From an uncultured Catenibacillus sp. (lineage in GTDB: Bacteria > Bacillota > Clostridia > Lachnospirales > Lachnospiraceae): DNA of 27,010 nucleotides. The stretch lies in NCBI GenBank assembly GCA_934339005.1, contig CAKRHR010000038.1:1-27010 (forward strand). Reading direction: 5' to 3'. Under the pieces are notes generated by a model, which was not told the DNA's origin, searched no databases, and saw only the letters and a program-made list of their open reading frames with translations. The translations under genes were made by a program, and so were the position numbers. Below, piece after piece: positions 1-7,165 of the stretch (positions within the stretch are counted from its first letter, which is position 1; every line of letters begins with the position of its first letter).

Positions 1-73
1 TCCTCCTTAGCTCAGTCGGTAGAGCGCATGACTGTTAATCATGATGTCGCTGGTTCGAGCCCGGCAGGGGGAG
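1..73 (+). tRNA. tRNA-Asn (anticodon GTT)
   Basis: Cloverleaf visible: acceptor arms 1-7 and 66-72 pair fully with one G-T wobble, the anticodon loop reads GTT at 34-36, and the T-arm GGTTCGAGCC is standard. The discriminator is G73. CCA is not encoded. It begins at the first base of the window, so further tRNA or rRNA genes may lie upstream. Confidence 0.96.
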
Positions 74-78
74 TTGAT

Positions 79-150
79 GGCTCCATGGTCAAGCGGTTAA
101 GACACCGCCCTTTCACGGCGGTAACAGGGGTTCAAATCCCCTTGGAGTCA
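79..150 (+). tRNA. tRNA-Glu (anticodon TTC)
   Basis: Acceptor arms 79-85 and 143-149 pair, the anticodon TTC is at 112-114 in a seven-base loop closed by a five-pair GC-rich stem, and the T-arm GGGGTTCAAATCCCC is perfect. Discriminator A150. Only five bases separate it from the Asn gene, so the three tRNAs are almost certainly one transcript. Confidence 0.96.
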
Positions 151-154
151 TTTT

Positions 155-226
155 GGCGCAGTAGCCAAGTGGTAAGGCACCGGTCTGCAACACCGTTATC
201 CACCGGTTCAAATCCGGTCTGCGCCT
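155..226 (+). tRNA. tRNA-Cys (anticodon GCA)
   Basis: Acceptor arms 155-161 and 219-225 pair, the anticodon GCA lies at 187-189, and the T-arm CCGGTTCAAATCCGG is perfect. The discriminator is U226, the identity base expected for tRNA-Cys. Last gene of the tRNA cluster; a terminator follows nine bases later. Confidence 0.96.
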
Positions 227-234
227 CTATTTAG

Positions 235-266
235 CCTCAGAATGTATTATTTCTGAGGTTTTTTTG
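235..266 (+). terminator. Rho-independent terminator of the tRNA cluster
   Basis: Perfect 8-bp stem CCTCAGAA / TTCTGAGG (235-242 and 251-258) with an 8-base loop, followed by seven T. It ends the Asn-Glu-Cys tRNA transcript. Confidence 0.9.
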
Positions 267-354
267 TATTTATTTACATAAATAAATATCGGCTAAGCGA
301 TATAAAAAATTTAATTTGTTTTCAGTAGATTGCAGATAGAAGGGGAAAATCAAA

Positions 355-1005
355 ATGAAAACAATAAAAGAAACGATAATATTAAGAAAACAGAAAAAGA
401 ATCACGGGTTTACTCTGGTAGAACTTATTGTTATATTAACAATTTTGGCTATTTTGGCAGCGTTGATTATTCCGGCTTTGATTGGTTATATAGATAAGTC
501 AAAGAAACAGGCAGTTATAACTGAAGCAAAAGAAGTTTGGACCGCAGCACAGGCAGCTATGTCGGAATGCTACGCAATGTATCCGGAAAGTTTCGAAGAA
601 TCATGCAAGTTTACGACAACAATTGATGGCGTGACGATGACAAAAATGGGAAGAATTTCGAATGGAGCTCTTGGAGCTTTACAAAAAAATCCGAATGATA
701 CTGTGGAAGTGAATACATCCAGCAGGAGAATTGCACGTCAGGTATTGATTTATCTTGATAGTGCCGATAAAAAAGCAAATCCGAGATATACGTTTGGCAG
801 TGGCAAAATCCCTACAGGAGATACTACGCCAAGCCAATATTTTGGAAATAAGCAAGGTCCTAATGATATACTTATTCAGATTTTTCATACAATGGATGGA
901 AAACTCGTAGCACTAAATTTTGCAAAGAATGGTTATATGGTCACAATGGTTACCGGTAAAGAACCAACTTGTGTTTATGACGGTAAATGCCTGCCATCCA
1001 GATAG
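355..1005 (+). CDS. Type IV pilin-like protein (prepilin, class III signal)
   Basis: A 216-residue protein with a positively charged 18-residue leader ending in Gly18, then the prepilin motif FTLVELIVI. Phe19 would be the methylated N-terminus and Glu23 is the conserved Glu5. A hydrophobic helix follows to about residue 45, and the remainder is a soluble globular head. Cysteines at 72, 84, 206 and 212 could form disulfides; the last pair resembles the C-terminal loop of many pilins. It would be cut by PilD and assembled into a pilus or pseudopilus at the membrane. No assembly ATPase, platform protein or peptidase is in the window, so it is an orphan pilin here. It has an AGAAGGGG Shine-Dalgarno. 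It stands alone between two terminators, next to a c-di-GMP protein. Family assignment is firm; the exact role (pilus, secretion, competence) is unknown. Confidence 0.85.
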   Translation: MKTIKETIILRKQKKNHGFTLVELIVILTILAILAALIIPALIGYIDKSKKQAVITEAKEVWTAAQAAMSECYAMYPESFEESCKFTTTIDGVTMTKMGRISNGALGALQKNPNDTVEVNTSSRRIARQVLIYLDSADKKANPRYTFGSGKIPTGDTTPSQYFGNKQGPNDILIQIFHTMDGKLVALNFAKNGYMVTMVTGKEPTCVYDGKCLPSR

Positions 1006-1076
1006 CCAAGTATAGGATTTTGCTTAGTCAACTGTTCCAGTGACAGTGGAAAAAGCAACAGATGTAGAATTTTCAG

Positions 1077-1112
1077 AATCTATAGTGTCATCTGACACTA
1101 TAGATTTTTTGG
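1077..1112 (+). terminator. Rho-independent terminator after the pilin gene
   Basis: Perfect stem of 14 bp (1077-1090 with 1093-1106) around a tiny TC turn, running into a T tract. It isolates the pilin gene from the c-di-GMP gene that follows. Confidence 0.85.
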
Positions 1113-1214
1113 ATTTTTTGAAAAATATTTATGATGGAAAATCACTTTGCGTGTGTATATGATTGTTCAGGTTTAAAAGCAAAACAGAATTTATTAATAT
1201 AAGACATAAGGGGA

Positions 1215-3608
1215 ATGATGCAAATCATGAAAATGAAACCTAAAATAATGATTGTTGATGATGCTGAGATGAATCGGCAGATTCTCATGGCGATTCTGGG
1301 AGACGAATATGAGTATGTAGAGGCTGAAAATGGTCGTCAGGCTATTTATATGCTGCAAAAAGATTTAATGGTAGATTTGATGCTTTTGGATATCAATATG
1401 CCTGAAATGAATGGTTTCCAGGTTTTGGAGCGAATGAATATGCTTCAATGGATTGATGAGATTCCGGTGATCATGATTTCTTCAGAAGAAAAAAAGGATG
1501 TGATTGAGCGAGCCTATATTTTTGGTGCGCAGGATTATATTCGCAGACCGTTTGATGCTTTTGTTGTGCGAAGACGTGTACAAAACACACTGAATCTATA
1601 CACAAATCAGAAAAGATTAAAACAGATGGTTGCTGACCAGATTTATGAAAAAGAAGAAAATAATAATCTTCTGATTGGTATTTTAAGTCATGTCGTAGAA
1701 TTTAGAAATAGTGAAAGTGGAGAACATATCCTTCATATTCGTACGGCAACGGAGCTCTTGCTTCGCCAATTGATTCAAAAAACAGACCAATACCAGTTGT
1801 CAGAATCAGATATTGCTATGATTACAACGGCATCTGCATTACATGATATTGGGAAAATCGATATTCCGACAAGTATTTTAAATAAACCCGGAAAGCTGAC
1901 ACAGGAAGAATTTGAGACAATGAAGACACATACAACAATTGGCGGAGATATTATCAAACAGATGAGGGATAAATCTGAAAAGCCGTTGCTGCGTGTGGCA
2001 TGGGAAATCTGTCGGTGGCATCATGAACGGTGGGATGGACATGGTTACCCTGATGGACTGATCGGAGAGCAGATTCCGATTTCTGCACAGATTGTTGCTT
2101 TGGCAGATGTTTATGATGCTCTCACAAGTAAACGTTGCTATAAGGATGCATATGAACATGAAACAGCATTAGGCATGATTATTAATGGTGAATGCGGTGC
2201 ATTTAATCCATTACTTTTAGAATGCTTGCGTGAAATAGCACCGCAACTTAAGCTGTCAGTACAGTGTAATATGGGAGATATTGCTTATCAATATGAAGCC
2301 GAGCGCCTGGCAGAAGAAGTAATGAAAAAAACAGATATACCCCGCAATGATCGTGCACAGCGTTTATTAGAATCCATGCAGGAACGAATGGAATTTTTTG
2401 CTTCGTTAAATGGAGGCATTCAATTTGATTATGATACAACTTCAGGACTTGCTAATTTGGTGAACTGGAATGAGCCGCCACAGTATCGCTATTCTGTAGT
2501 GAATATCAAAGATACAAATGATTTCAGCTGCCTGAGCCAGAAAGATTTCCATCGGATAAAGGATGCACTGGATGCAACAACACCGGAAAATCGAGAGTTT
2601 TCAATCAGTATTATGGTATCGAAGGAAAATGAATATCAGTGGTGTAATCTGAGAGCGCATTCATTGTGGTCAAAGACATCACCGGAACATTATGTAGGTG
2701 TCGTCGGACAGTTAATCAAGCCTCAGAAGATGGTTTCAAAACTTTCGGTTCTGGATGACATTAAGGAAAGCGAAACTACAGATGCAAAAGATATCAGAAT
2801 AGCAGTTGAACAGCTTAGGAGACTTTTTGATGTTGTACGACTTGTTGATCCGATGACTAATTCAGTTTTGGAAGTAGATAATCAGGGGATTTTAAAGAGG
2901 ACGAAACATTTTTGTGGTGCATTTTGGGATAATAACAGAAATTGTACAAATTGTATTTCATCACGTGCTCTGGCTCAGAAGACAATGCTGAACAAACTTG
3001 AGTTTACCAATACAGATATGTATTATGTAGTTGCAAAATATCTTTGTATTAATGGGACACCATGTGTACTTGAGATGCTTTCAAAAATGGATGAAGGACG
3101 TTGGATTGATACAAAGGGCACAAGATTTTTATTGGATAAAAGCAGCGGAGAAAACAGGGAATTGTTTTCGGATCCTCTGACAGGTACATATACAAGACGT
3201 TATTTTGAAACATATATTACACATATGGAAGGTATGGAGTGTGTTGAAATTATTGATGTAGATCAGTTTAAACTGGTTAATGATACATATGGTCATCCTG
3301 CAGGAGATGTAGTGCTTCGGGATATTGCAGCTGCAATCCAGTCATGCATTAGAAGCACAGATATTCTGGTTCGTTATGGCGGAGATGAGTTTTTAGTTCT
3401 TTTCCCAAAACTTTCAGAAGAAAAGATGAAAGAAAAAAATCAAAAAATCAAGTATGCAGTGGAGCACATTGTGATTCCAGAATATCCAGAGCTTCATTTA
3501 TCAATCAGTATTGGAGGTGTTTGCAACATTCATCCGATCACAGAGGCCATTCGTCAGGCTGACAAGTTGATGTATTCGAATAAGAAGAGGCTGCAGAAAA
3601 TAAAATAA
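1215..3608 (+). CDS. Response regulator with HD-GYP and GGDEF domains (c-di-GMP phosphodiesterase/cyclase)
   Basis: 797 residues. Receiver domain about 10-125, with acidic pair Asp15-Asp16 and phospho-acceptor Asp59 in LLDINMPEM. HD-GYP domain about 150-345: HD pair His210-Asp211, then HHERWDGHGYPDGL (269-282), the full GYP signature of c-di-GMP hydrolases. Residues about 390-630 form a sensor-like region, probably two PAS-like folds, with Cys567, Cys577 and Cys580 spaced C-x9-C-x2-C. GGDEF domain about 645-797 with intact GGDEF (722-726) and an RxxD inhibitory site (713-716) five residues before it. Both the making and the breaking domains look catalytically competent, so this is a phosphorylation-gated c-di-GMP switch. 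No histidine kinase is adjacent. The start is uncertain: AAGGGG (1208-1213) is only one base from ATG 1215 and four from ATG 1218, while ATG 1227 sits 13 away; the difference is at most four residues. Confidence 0.93.
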   Translation: MMQIMKMKPKIMIVDDAEMNRQILMAILGDEYEYVEAENGRQAIYMLQKDLMVDLMLLDINMPEMNGFQVLERMNMLQWIDEIPVIMISSEEKKDVIERAYIFGAQDYIRRPFDAFVVRRRVQNTLNLYTNQKRLKQMVADQIYEKEENNNLLIGILSHVVEFRNSESGEHILHIRTATELLLRQLIQKTDQYQLSESDIAMITTASALHDIGKIDIPTSILNKPGKLTQEEFETMKTHTTIGGDIIKQMRDKSEKPLLRVAWEICRWHHERWDGHGYPDGLIGEQIPISAQIVALADVYDALTSKRCYKDAYEHETALGMIINGECGAFNPLLLECLREIAPQLKLSVQCNMGDIAYQYEAERLAEEVMKKTDIPRNDRAQRLLESMQERMEFFASLNGGIQFDYDTTSGLANLVNWNEPPQYRYSVVNIKDTNDFSCLSQKDFHRIKDALDATTPENREFSISIMVSKENEYQWCNLRAHSLWSKTSPEHYVGVVGQLIKPQKMVSKLSVLDDIKESETTDAKDIRIAVEQLRRLFDVVRLVDPMTNSVLEVDNQGILKRTKHFCGAFWDNNRNCTNCISSRALAQKTMLNKLEFTNTDMYYVVAKYLCINGTPCVLEMLSKMDEGRWIDTKGTRFLLDKSSGENRELFSDPLTGTYTRRYFETYITHMEGMECVEIIDVDQFKLVNDTYGHPAGDVVLRDIAAAIQSCIRSTDILVRYGGDEFLVLFPKLSEEKMKEKNQKIKYAVEHIVIPEYPELHLSISIGGVCNIHPITEAIRQADKLMYSNKKRLQKIK

Positions 3609-3620
3609 TTTCAGAATATT

Positions 3621-4190
3621 TTATACATATTTTAAAATTTTTGCCGGATTACCTGCAATAACTGCGTTATCCGGCACATCTTTTGTCACGACACTGCCTG
3701 CACCGACAACAACATTATTTCCAATCGTAATACCTGGAAGAACAACACAGTTGCCGCCGAACCAGACATTATCGCCAATCGTAACAGGTTTGCCAATTAA
3801 AGTACCTTTGAGTCGTTCTTCAACATTCAGAGGATGATTGACTGCATAAATACATGTCTGAGGCCCCATGAGACAGTTTTTGCCGATTGTGACAGGAGCA
3901 GCATCCAGAATCACGCAGTCGAAATTTGCGAAAAAATTTTCTCCGACATGGATATTATAACCATAATCACAGTGAAAAGGTGGTTTGATAAATATTTTAT
4001 CGCCGCAGCTGCCAAATAATTCACGTAAAGTCAGATCACGGAGTTTTGTTTCTCGTTCGGTCGTGCGGTTATAGCGTTCAGCAATTGTTCTGGCATGGCT
4101 TTTATCCTGCATTAATTCCGGATCGCCTCCGTTAAAAGGAAGTCCGGCCATCATTTTTTGCTTTTCAGTTATATTTTGTTCAGTCATCAT
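3621..4190 (-). CDS. Sugar O-acetyltransferase, Maa/LacA family (left-handed beta-helix)
   Basis: 189 residues, the usual length for maltose/galactoside acetyltransferases. An N-terminal Maa-type helical segment (about 10-65, with MMAGLPFNGGDPEL) precedes hexapeptide repeats that build a left-handed beta helix (IGKNCLMGP, IGDNVWFGG, IGNNVVVGAG, and the end motif VIAGNPAKILK). The catalytic histidine is His119 in YAVNHPL. The family transfers acetyl from acetyl-CoA to sugar hydroxyls in the cytosol, often for detoxification; the natural acceptor cannot be read from sequence. The start is supported by GAGGT upstream of the double ATG. It converges with the c-di-GMP gene (12-base gap) and diverges from aspartate kinase. 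Confidence 0.9.
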   Translation of the reverse strand: MMTEQNITEKQKMMAGLPFNGGDPELMQDKSHARTIAERYNRTTERETKLRDLTLRELFGSCGDKIFIKPPFHCDYGYNIHVGENFFANFDCVILDAAPVTIGKNCLMGPQTCIYAVNHPLNVEERLKGTLIGKPVTIGDNVWFGGNCVVLPGITIGNNVVVGAGSVVTKDVPDNAVIAGNPAKILKYV

Positions 4191-4271
4191 TATTTACCTC
4201 TATTCCTTTACAGTACTTATTTATTTTTTGTATCAGTATAGCATTATTTGTATTGAAATGCCAGAATCTAC

Positions 4272-4308
4272 TTTACAATTTATTCGAAAAGCTGTATCTT
4301 ATAAGATA
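4272..4308 (+). promoter_or_regulatory. Probable aspartate kinase promoter overlapped by a perfect palindrome
   Basis: TTTACA (4272-4277), a 17-base spacer and TATCTT (4295-4300) form a sigma-A-type promoter about 45 bases before the gene. The -10 lies inside the 14-base perfect palindrome TATCTTATAAGATA (4295-4308), which could be an operator. No lysine riboswitch is present: the leader is far too short. Confidence 0.4.
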
Positions 4309-4344
4309 AGTCAAAATTGTTAAGCTGAAAGGGAGAATGAACTT

Positions 4345-5664
4345 ATGAAGAAAGTCGTTAAATTTGGTGGCAGTTCTCTTGCAAGTGCTGCTCAGTTTAA
4401 AAAGGTTGGAGATATCATTCGTGCAGAAGAAAGCAGACGTTATGTTGTGCCTTCAGCACCAGGTAAACGCTTTGCGGAGGATACTAAAGTAACAGATATG
4501 CTGTACCAGTGTTATGCATTGGCAGAAGAAGGTAAGAAATTTGATGAGTTACTGAAAAAAATCCGTTCAAGATATGATGAGATTATTCAGGGCCTTGGAC
4601 TTGACCTTTCACTTGACAGTGAATTTGAGGTGATTAAATCACAATTTGTGGAGCAGGCCGGCAAAGATTATGCAGCATCCCGCGGTGAATATTTAAATGG
4701 TATTGTGATGGCAAACTATCTTGGATATACATTTATTGATGCCGCTGAGGTAATTTTCTTTGACGAGCATGGTGTACTTGATTTTGATAAGACGAACAGA
4801 GTGATGACAGAACGCCTTCAGTCTATTGAGCGTGCAGTTATTCCTGGTTTTTATGGTGCTGCTTCGGATGGCTCAGTCAAGACTTTTTCAAGAGGTGGCT
4901 CTGATGTGACAGGTTCACTTGTTGCCAGAGCAATTAGTGCAGATATGTATGAAAACTGGACAGATGTTTCAGGTTTCCTTGTCGCTGATCCACGTATTAT
5001 CAACAATCCGGAAGTGATAGAGACAATTACATATCGTGAACTTCGAGAATTATCTTACATGGGTGCTTCAGTACTTCATGAGGATGCGATTTTCCCTGTA
5101 CGAAAAGCAGGTATCCCGATTAATATCCGTAACACTAATATGCCTGAAGATAAAGGTACGATGATTGTTGAGAGTACATGCAGAAGTCCTAAGTATACAA
5201 TTACGGGTATTGCAGGAAAGAAAGGTTTTTGTTCCATCAGTGTTGATAAAGCGATGATGAACTCAGAAATCGGTTTTGGACGTAAAGTACTAGGTGTTTT
5301 TGAAGATAATGGTATTTCTTTTGAACATATGCCTTCCGGTATTGATACGATGACAATTTTTGTACATCAGAAAGAATTTGTAGATAAAGAACAGCAGGTT
5401 ATTGCAAGTATTCATCGTGCAGTGGAACCTGATTTTGTTGAGATGGAATCCGATCTTGCGTTAATAGCGGTTGTTGGTCGCGGTATGAAAGCAACCAGAG
5501 GTACAGCCGGACGTATTTTCTCTGCACTTGCGCATGCACATGTGAATGTAAAGATGATCGATCAGGGTTCAAGTGAGTTAAATATTATTATTGGTGTAAA
5601 GAACAGTGATTTTGAAAATGCTGTTCGTGCGATTTATGATATTTTTGTAACTGCACAGTTATAA
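4345..5664 (+). CDS. Aspartate kinase
   Basis: 439 residues, the class seen in clostridia. The N-terminal amino-acid kinase domain starts with VVKFGGSSLASA and contains the SAPGKR segment and SRGGSDVTGSLVARAI, the ATP/aspartate-binding signatures. Two ACT-type regulatory repeats follow from about residue 285 (ITGIAGKKGFCSISV and ALIAVVGRGMKATRG). It phosphorylates L-aspartate to 4-phosphoaspartate, the first step to lysine/diaminopimelate, threonine and methionine, probably with feedback by an end-product amino acid. A GGGAG site precedes the ATG; another ATG at 4337 is out of frame. The next gene starts 33 bases downstream with no terminator between, suggesting an operon with the MurL and MurD2 genes. 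Which isozyme (LysC- or ThrA-type feedback) is not decidable by eye. Confidence 0.93.
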   Translation: MKKVVKFGGSSLASAAQFKKVGDIIRAEESRRYVVPSAPGKRFAEDTKVTDMLYQCYALAEEGKKFDELLKKIRSRYDEIIQGLGLDLSLDSEFEVIKSQFVEQAGKDYAASRGEYLNGIVMANYLGYTFIDAAEVIFFDEHGVLDFDKTNRVMTERLQSIERAVIPGFYGAASDGSVKTFSRGGSDVTGSLVARAISADMYENWTDVSGFLVADPRIINNPEVIETITYRELRELSYMGASVLHEDAIFPVRKAGIPINIRNTNMPEDKGTMIVESTCRSPKYTITGIAGKKGFCSISVDKAMMNSEIGFGRKVLGVFEDNGISFEHMPSGIDTMTIFVHQKEFVDKEQQVIASIHRAVEPDFVEMESDLALIAVVGRGMKATRGTAGRIFSALAHAHVNVKMIDQGSSELNIIIGVKNSDFENAVRAIYDIFVTAQL

Positions 5665-5697
5665 GATATTGTAATTATTAGAAAGTGAGGAATTTGA

Positions 5698-7164
5698 ATG
5701 CTGTCCTATGGGGAATTAAGAACTGCCTTTCCGGAGTTTATTTATTATGGGTATCAGGTGACGGAAAGTCAGCAGGATATTCATGTGCAGTATCATTTTG
5801 AAATTAAAGGCTTGTCTGAATTTACACCTTCATGGGTTTTTCCTAAGAAGGTTGGAGATACAGCAGTTTATAAAGATAATACGGCATTATTAAATATGGT
5901 CTTTTCACTTGGTATGGTTGAACTTATCAGCTATTGGAAGATTACATGTTCACCGAAGGTCAGCATTTTATGTGGTTCTTTAGATGAGACACAGGTTGCC
6001 TGGTGGAAAAAACTATATTTTAATGGTCTTGGGGAATTTTATTATACAAATCATATTGATGTTTCAGAAGATGATTTTATGACAATCGAGGCACCTGTTT
6101 GCAAGGCAGCATGGGTAAGTGATAGCGAAGGTGCTAAAATTCCTGTATTTGATATGGATAAAACAGGTCGTCGCAAAGATGCAAAAGAATTAAAAGGATG
6201 CCTTATTCCTGTTGGTGGCGGCAAAGATTCTGCGGTGACGTTAGATATTTTGAAATCATCCAAAGCAGATAATTATTGTTATATTATTAATCCAAGAGGG
6301 GCAACATTAAATACAGTTGATGCTGCCGGATATTCAAGAGAAACACAGCTGGTGGCAGTTAAGCGTACACTTGATGCGCGTATGATTGAATTGAACCGCC
6401 AGGGTTATTTAAACGGACATACACCATATTCAGCGATTGTTGCATTTTCATCTACAATTGCAGCTTATTTGTATGGATTAAAGTATATTGTTTTATCCAA
6501 TGAATCCAGCGCAAACGAAAGTACAGTTGAAGGAAGTTCTGTCAATCATCAGTATTCTAAAAGCTTTGAGTTTGAAAATGACTTCCATTCCTATGAAGCT
6601 GCTTATATACAGAGTGGTACATATTATTTCAGCTTGTTAAGACCACTCAGTGAATTTCAGATTGCAGCACATTTTTCACTCTGTCCGGAATATCATGATA
6701 TTTTCAGAAGCTGTAATGCAGGCAGCAAGCAAGATATCTGGTGCGGTCATTGTCCAAAATGCTTGTTTGTATATTTGATCTTATCACCATTTTTACCTGC
6801 TGAACGTATGAAAGAAATTTTTGGTACAGATATGTTGTCTGATCCGGAGATGAAAACATATTTTTCACAGCTTATAGGAATTGGTAAAGAAAAACCATTT
6901 GAATGTGTTGGCAGCAGAGATGAGATTAATACGGCAATTTGTATGACAATTGATAATTTAAAATCCGAAGGAAAAGCTTTACCTTATCTGTTTGAATATT
7001 ATATGACAACCGGATTATATGAACAGCATCATCAGGCAGAATGTCCTTATGATAATTTCTATGATAAGGCGAATTTGCTGCCGGAAGCATTTGCAAAATT
7101 ATTAAAGGATGCTTGCTTTGGAGAAAATGCAAAAGGTGCAAGAAAATTCAGAGAGGTACGTTAA
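5698..7164 (+). CDS. murL: Probable MurL, UDP-MurNAc-L-Ala-L-Glu epimerase
   Basis: 488 residues. PP-loop ATP-pyrophosphatase motif PVGGGKDS at 171-178, followed by SNESSANES (267-275), NHQYSKS and a late cysteine cluster Cys339-x9-Cys349-x2-Cys352-x2-Cys355, arranged like the zinc site of QueC-type PP-loop enzymes. The MurL family epimerises the terminal L-Glu of UDP-MurNAc-L-Ala-L-Glu to D-Glu and splits ATP to AMP and pyrophosphate, which suits a PP-loop fold. The strongest support is context: the next gene is a MurD-like ligase starting one base after the stop, the arrangement of the MurL/MurD2 pathway first described in Xanthomonas. GTGAGG precedes the ATG. If not MurL, it would be an uncharacterised QueC-like ATPase. 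The fold is certain; the function is well supported by linkage but not proven. Confidence 0.8.
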   Translation: MLSYGELRTAFPEFIYYGYQVTESQQDIHVQYHFEIKGLSEFTPSWVFPKKVGDTAVYKDNTALLNMVFSLGMVELISYWKITCSPKVSILCGSLDETQVAWWKKLYFNGLGEFYYTNHIDVSEDDFMTIEAPVCKAAWVSDSEGAKIPVFDMDKTGRRKDAKELKGCLIPVGGGKDSAVTLDILKSSKADNYCYIINPRGATLNTVDAAGYSRETQLVAVKRTLDARMIELNRQGYLNGHTPYSAIVAFSSTIAAYLYGLKYIVLSNESSANESTVEGSSVNHQYSKSFEFENDFHSYEAAYIQSGTYYFSLLRPLSEFQIAAHFSLCPEYHDIFRSCNAGSKQDIWCGHCPKCLFVYLILSPFLPAERMKEIFGTDMLSDPEMKTYFSQLIGIGKEKPFECVGSRDEINTAICMTIDNLKSEGKALPYLFEYYMTTGLYEQHHQAECPYDNFYDKANLLPEAFAKLLKDACFGENAKGARKFREVR

Positions 7165-7165
7165 G

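Noticed and set aside
28..234. 68-codon frame over the tRNA genes
   Set aside because: It is entirely made of three well-formed tRNA genes.
267..354. Possible c-di-GMP riboswitch before the pilin gene
   Set aside because: Fewer than 90 AT-rich bases between the terminator and start, with no GEMM-like core.
4191..4344. Possible lysine riboswitch before aspartate kinase
   Set aside because: The leader is under 50 bases and lacks the conserved junctions.
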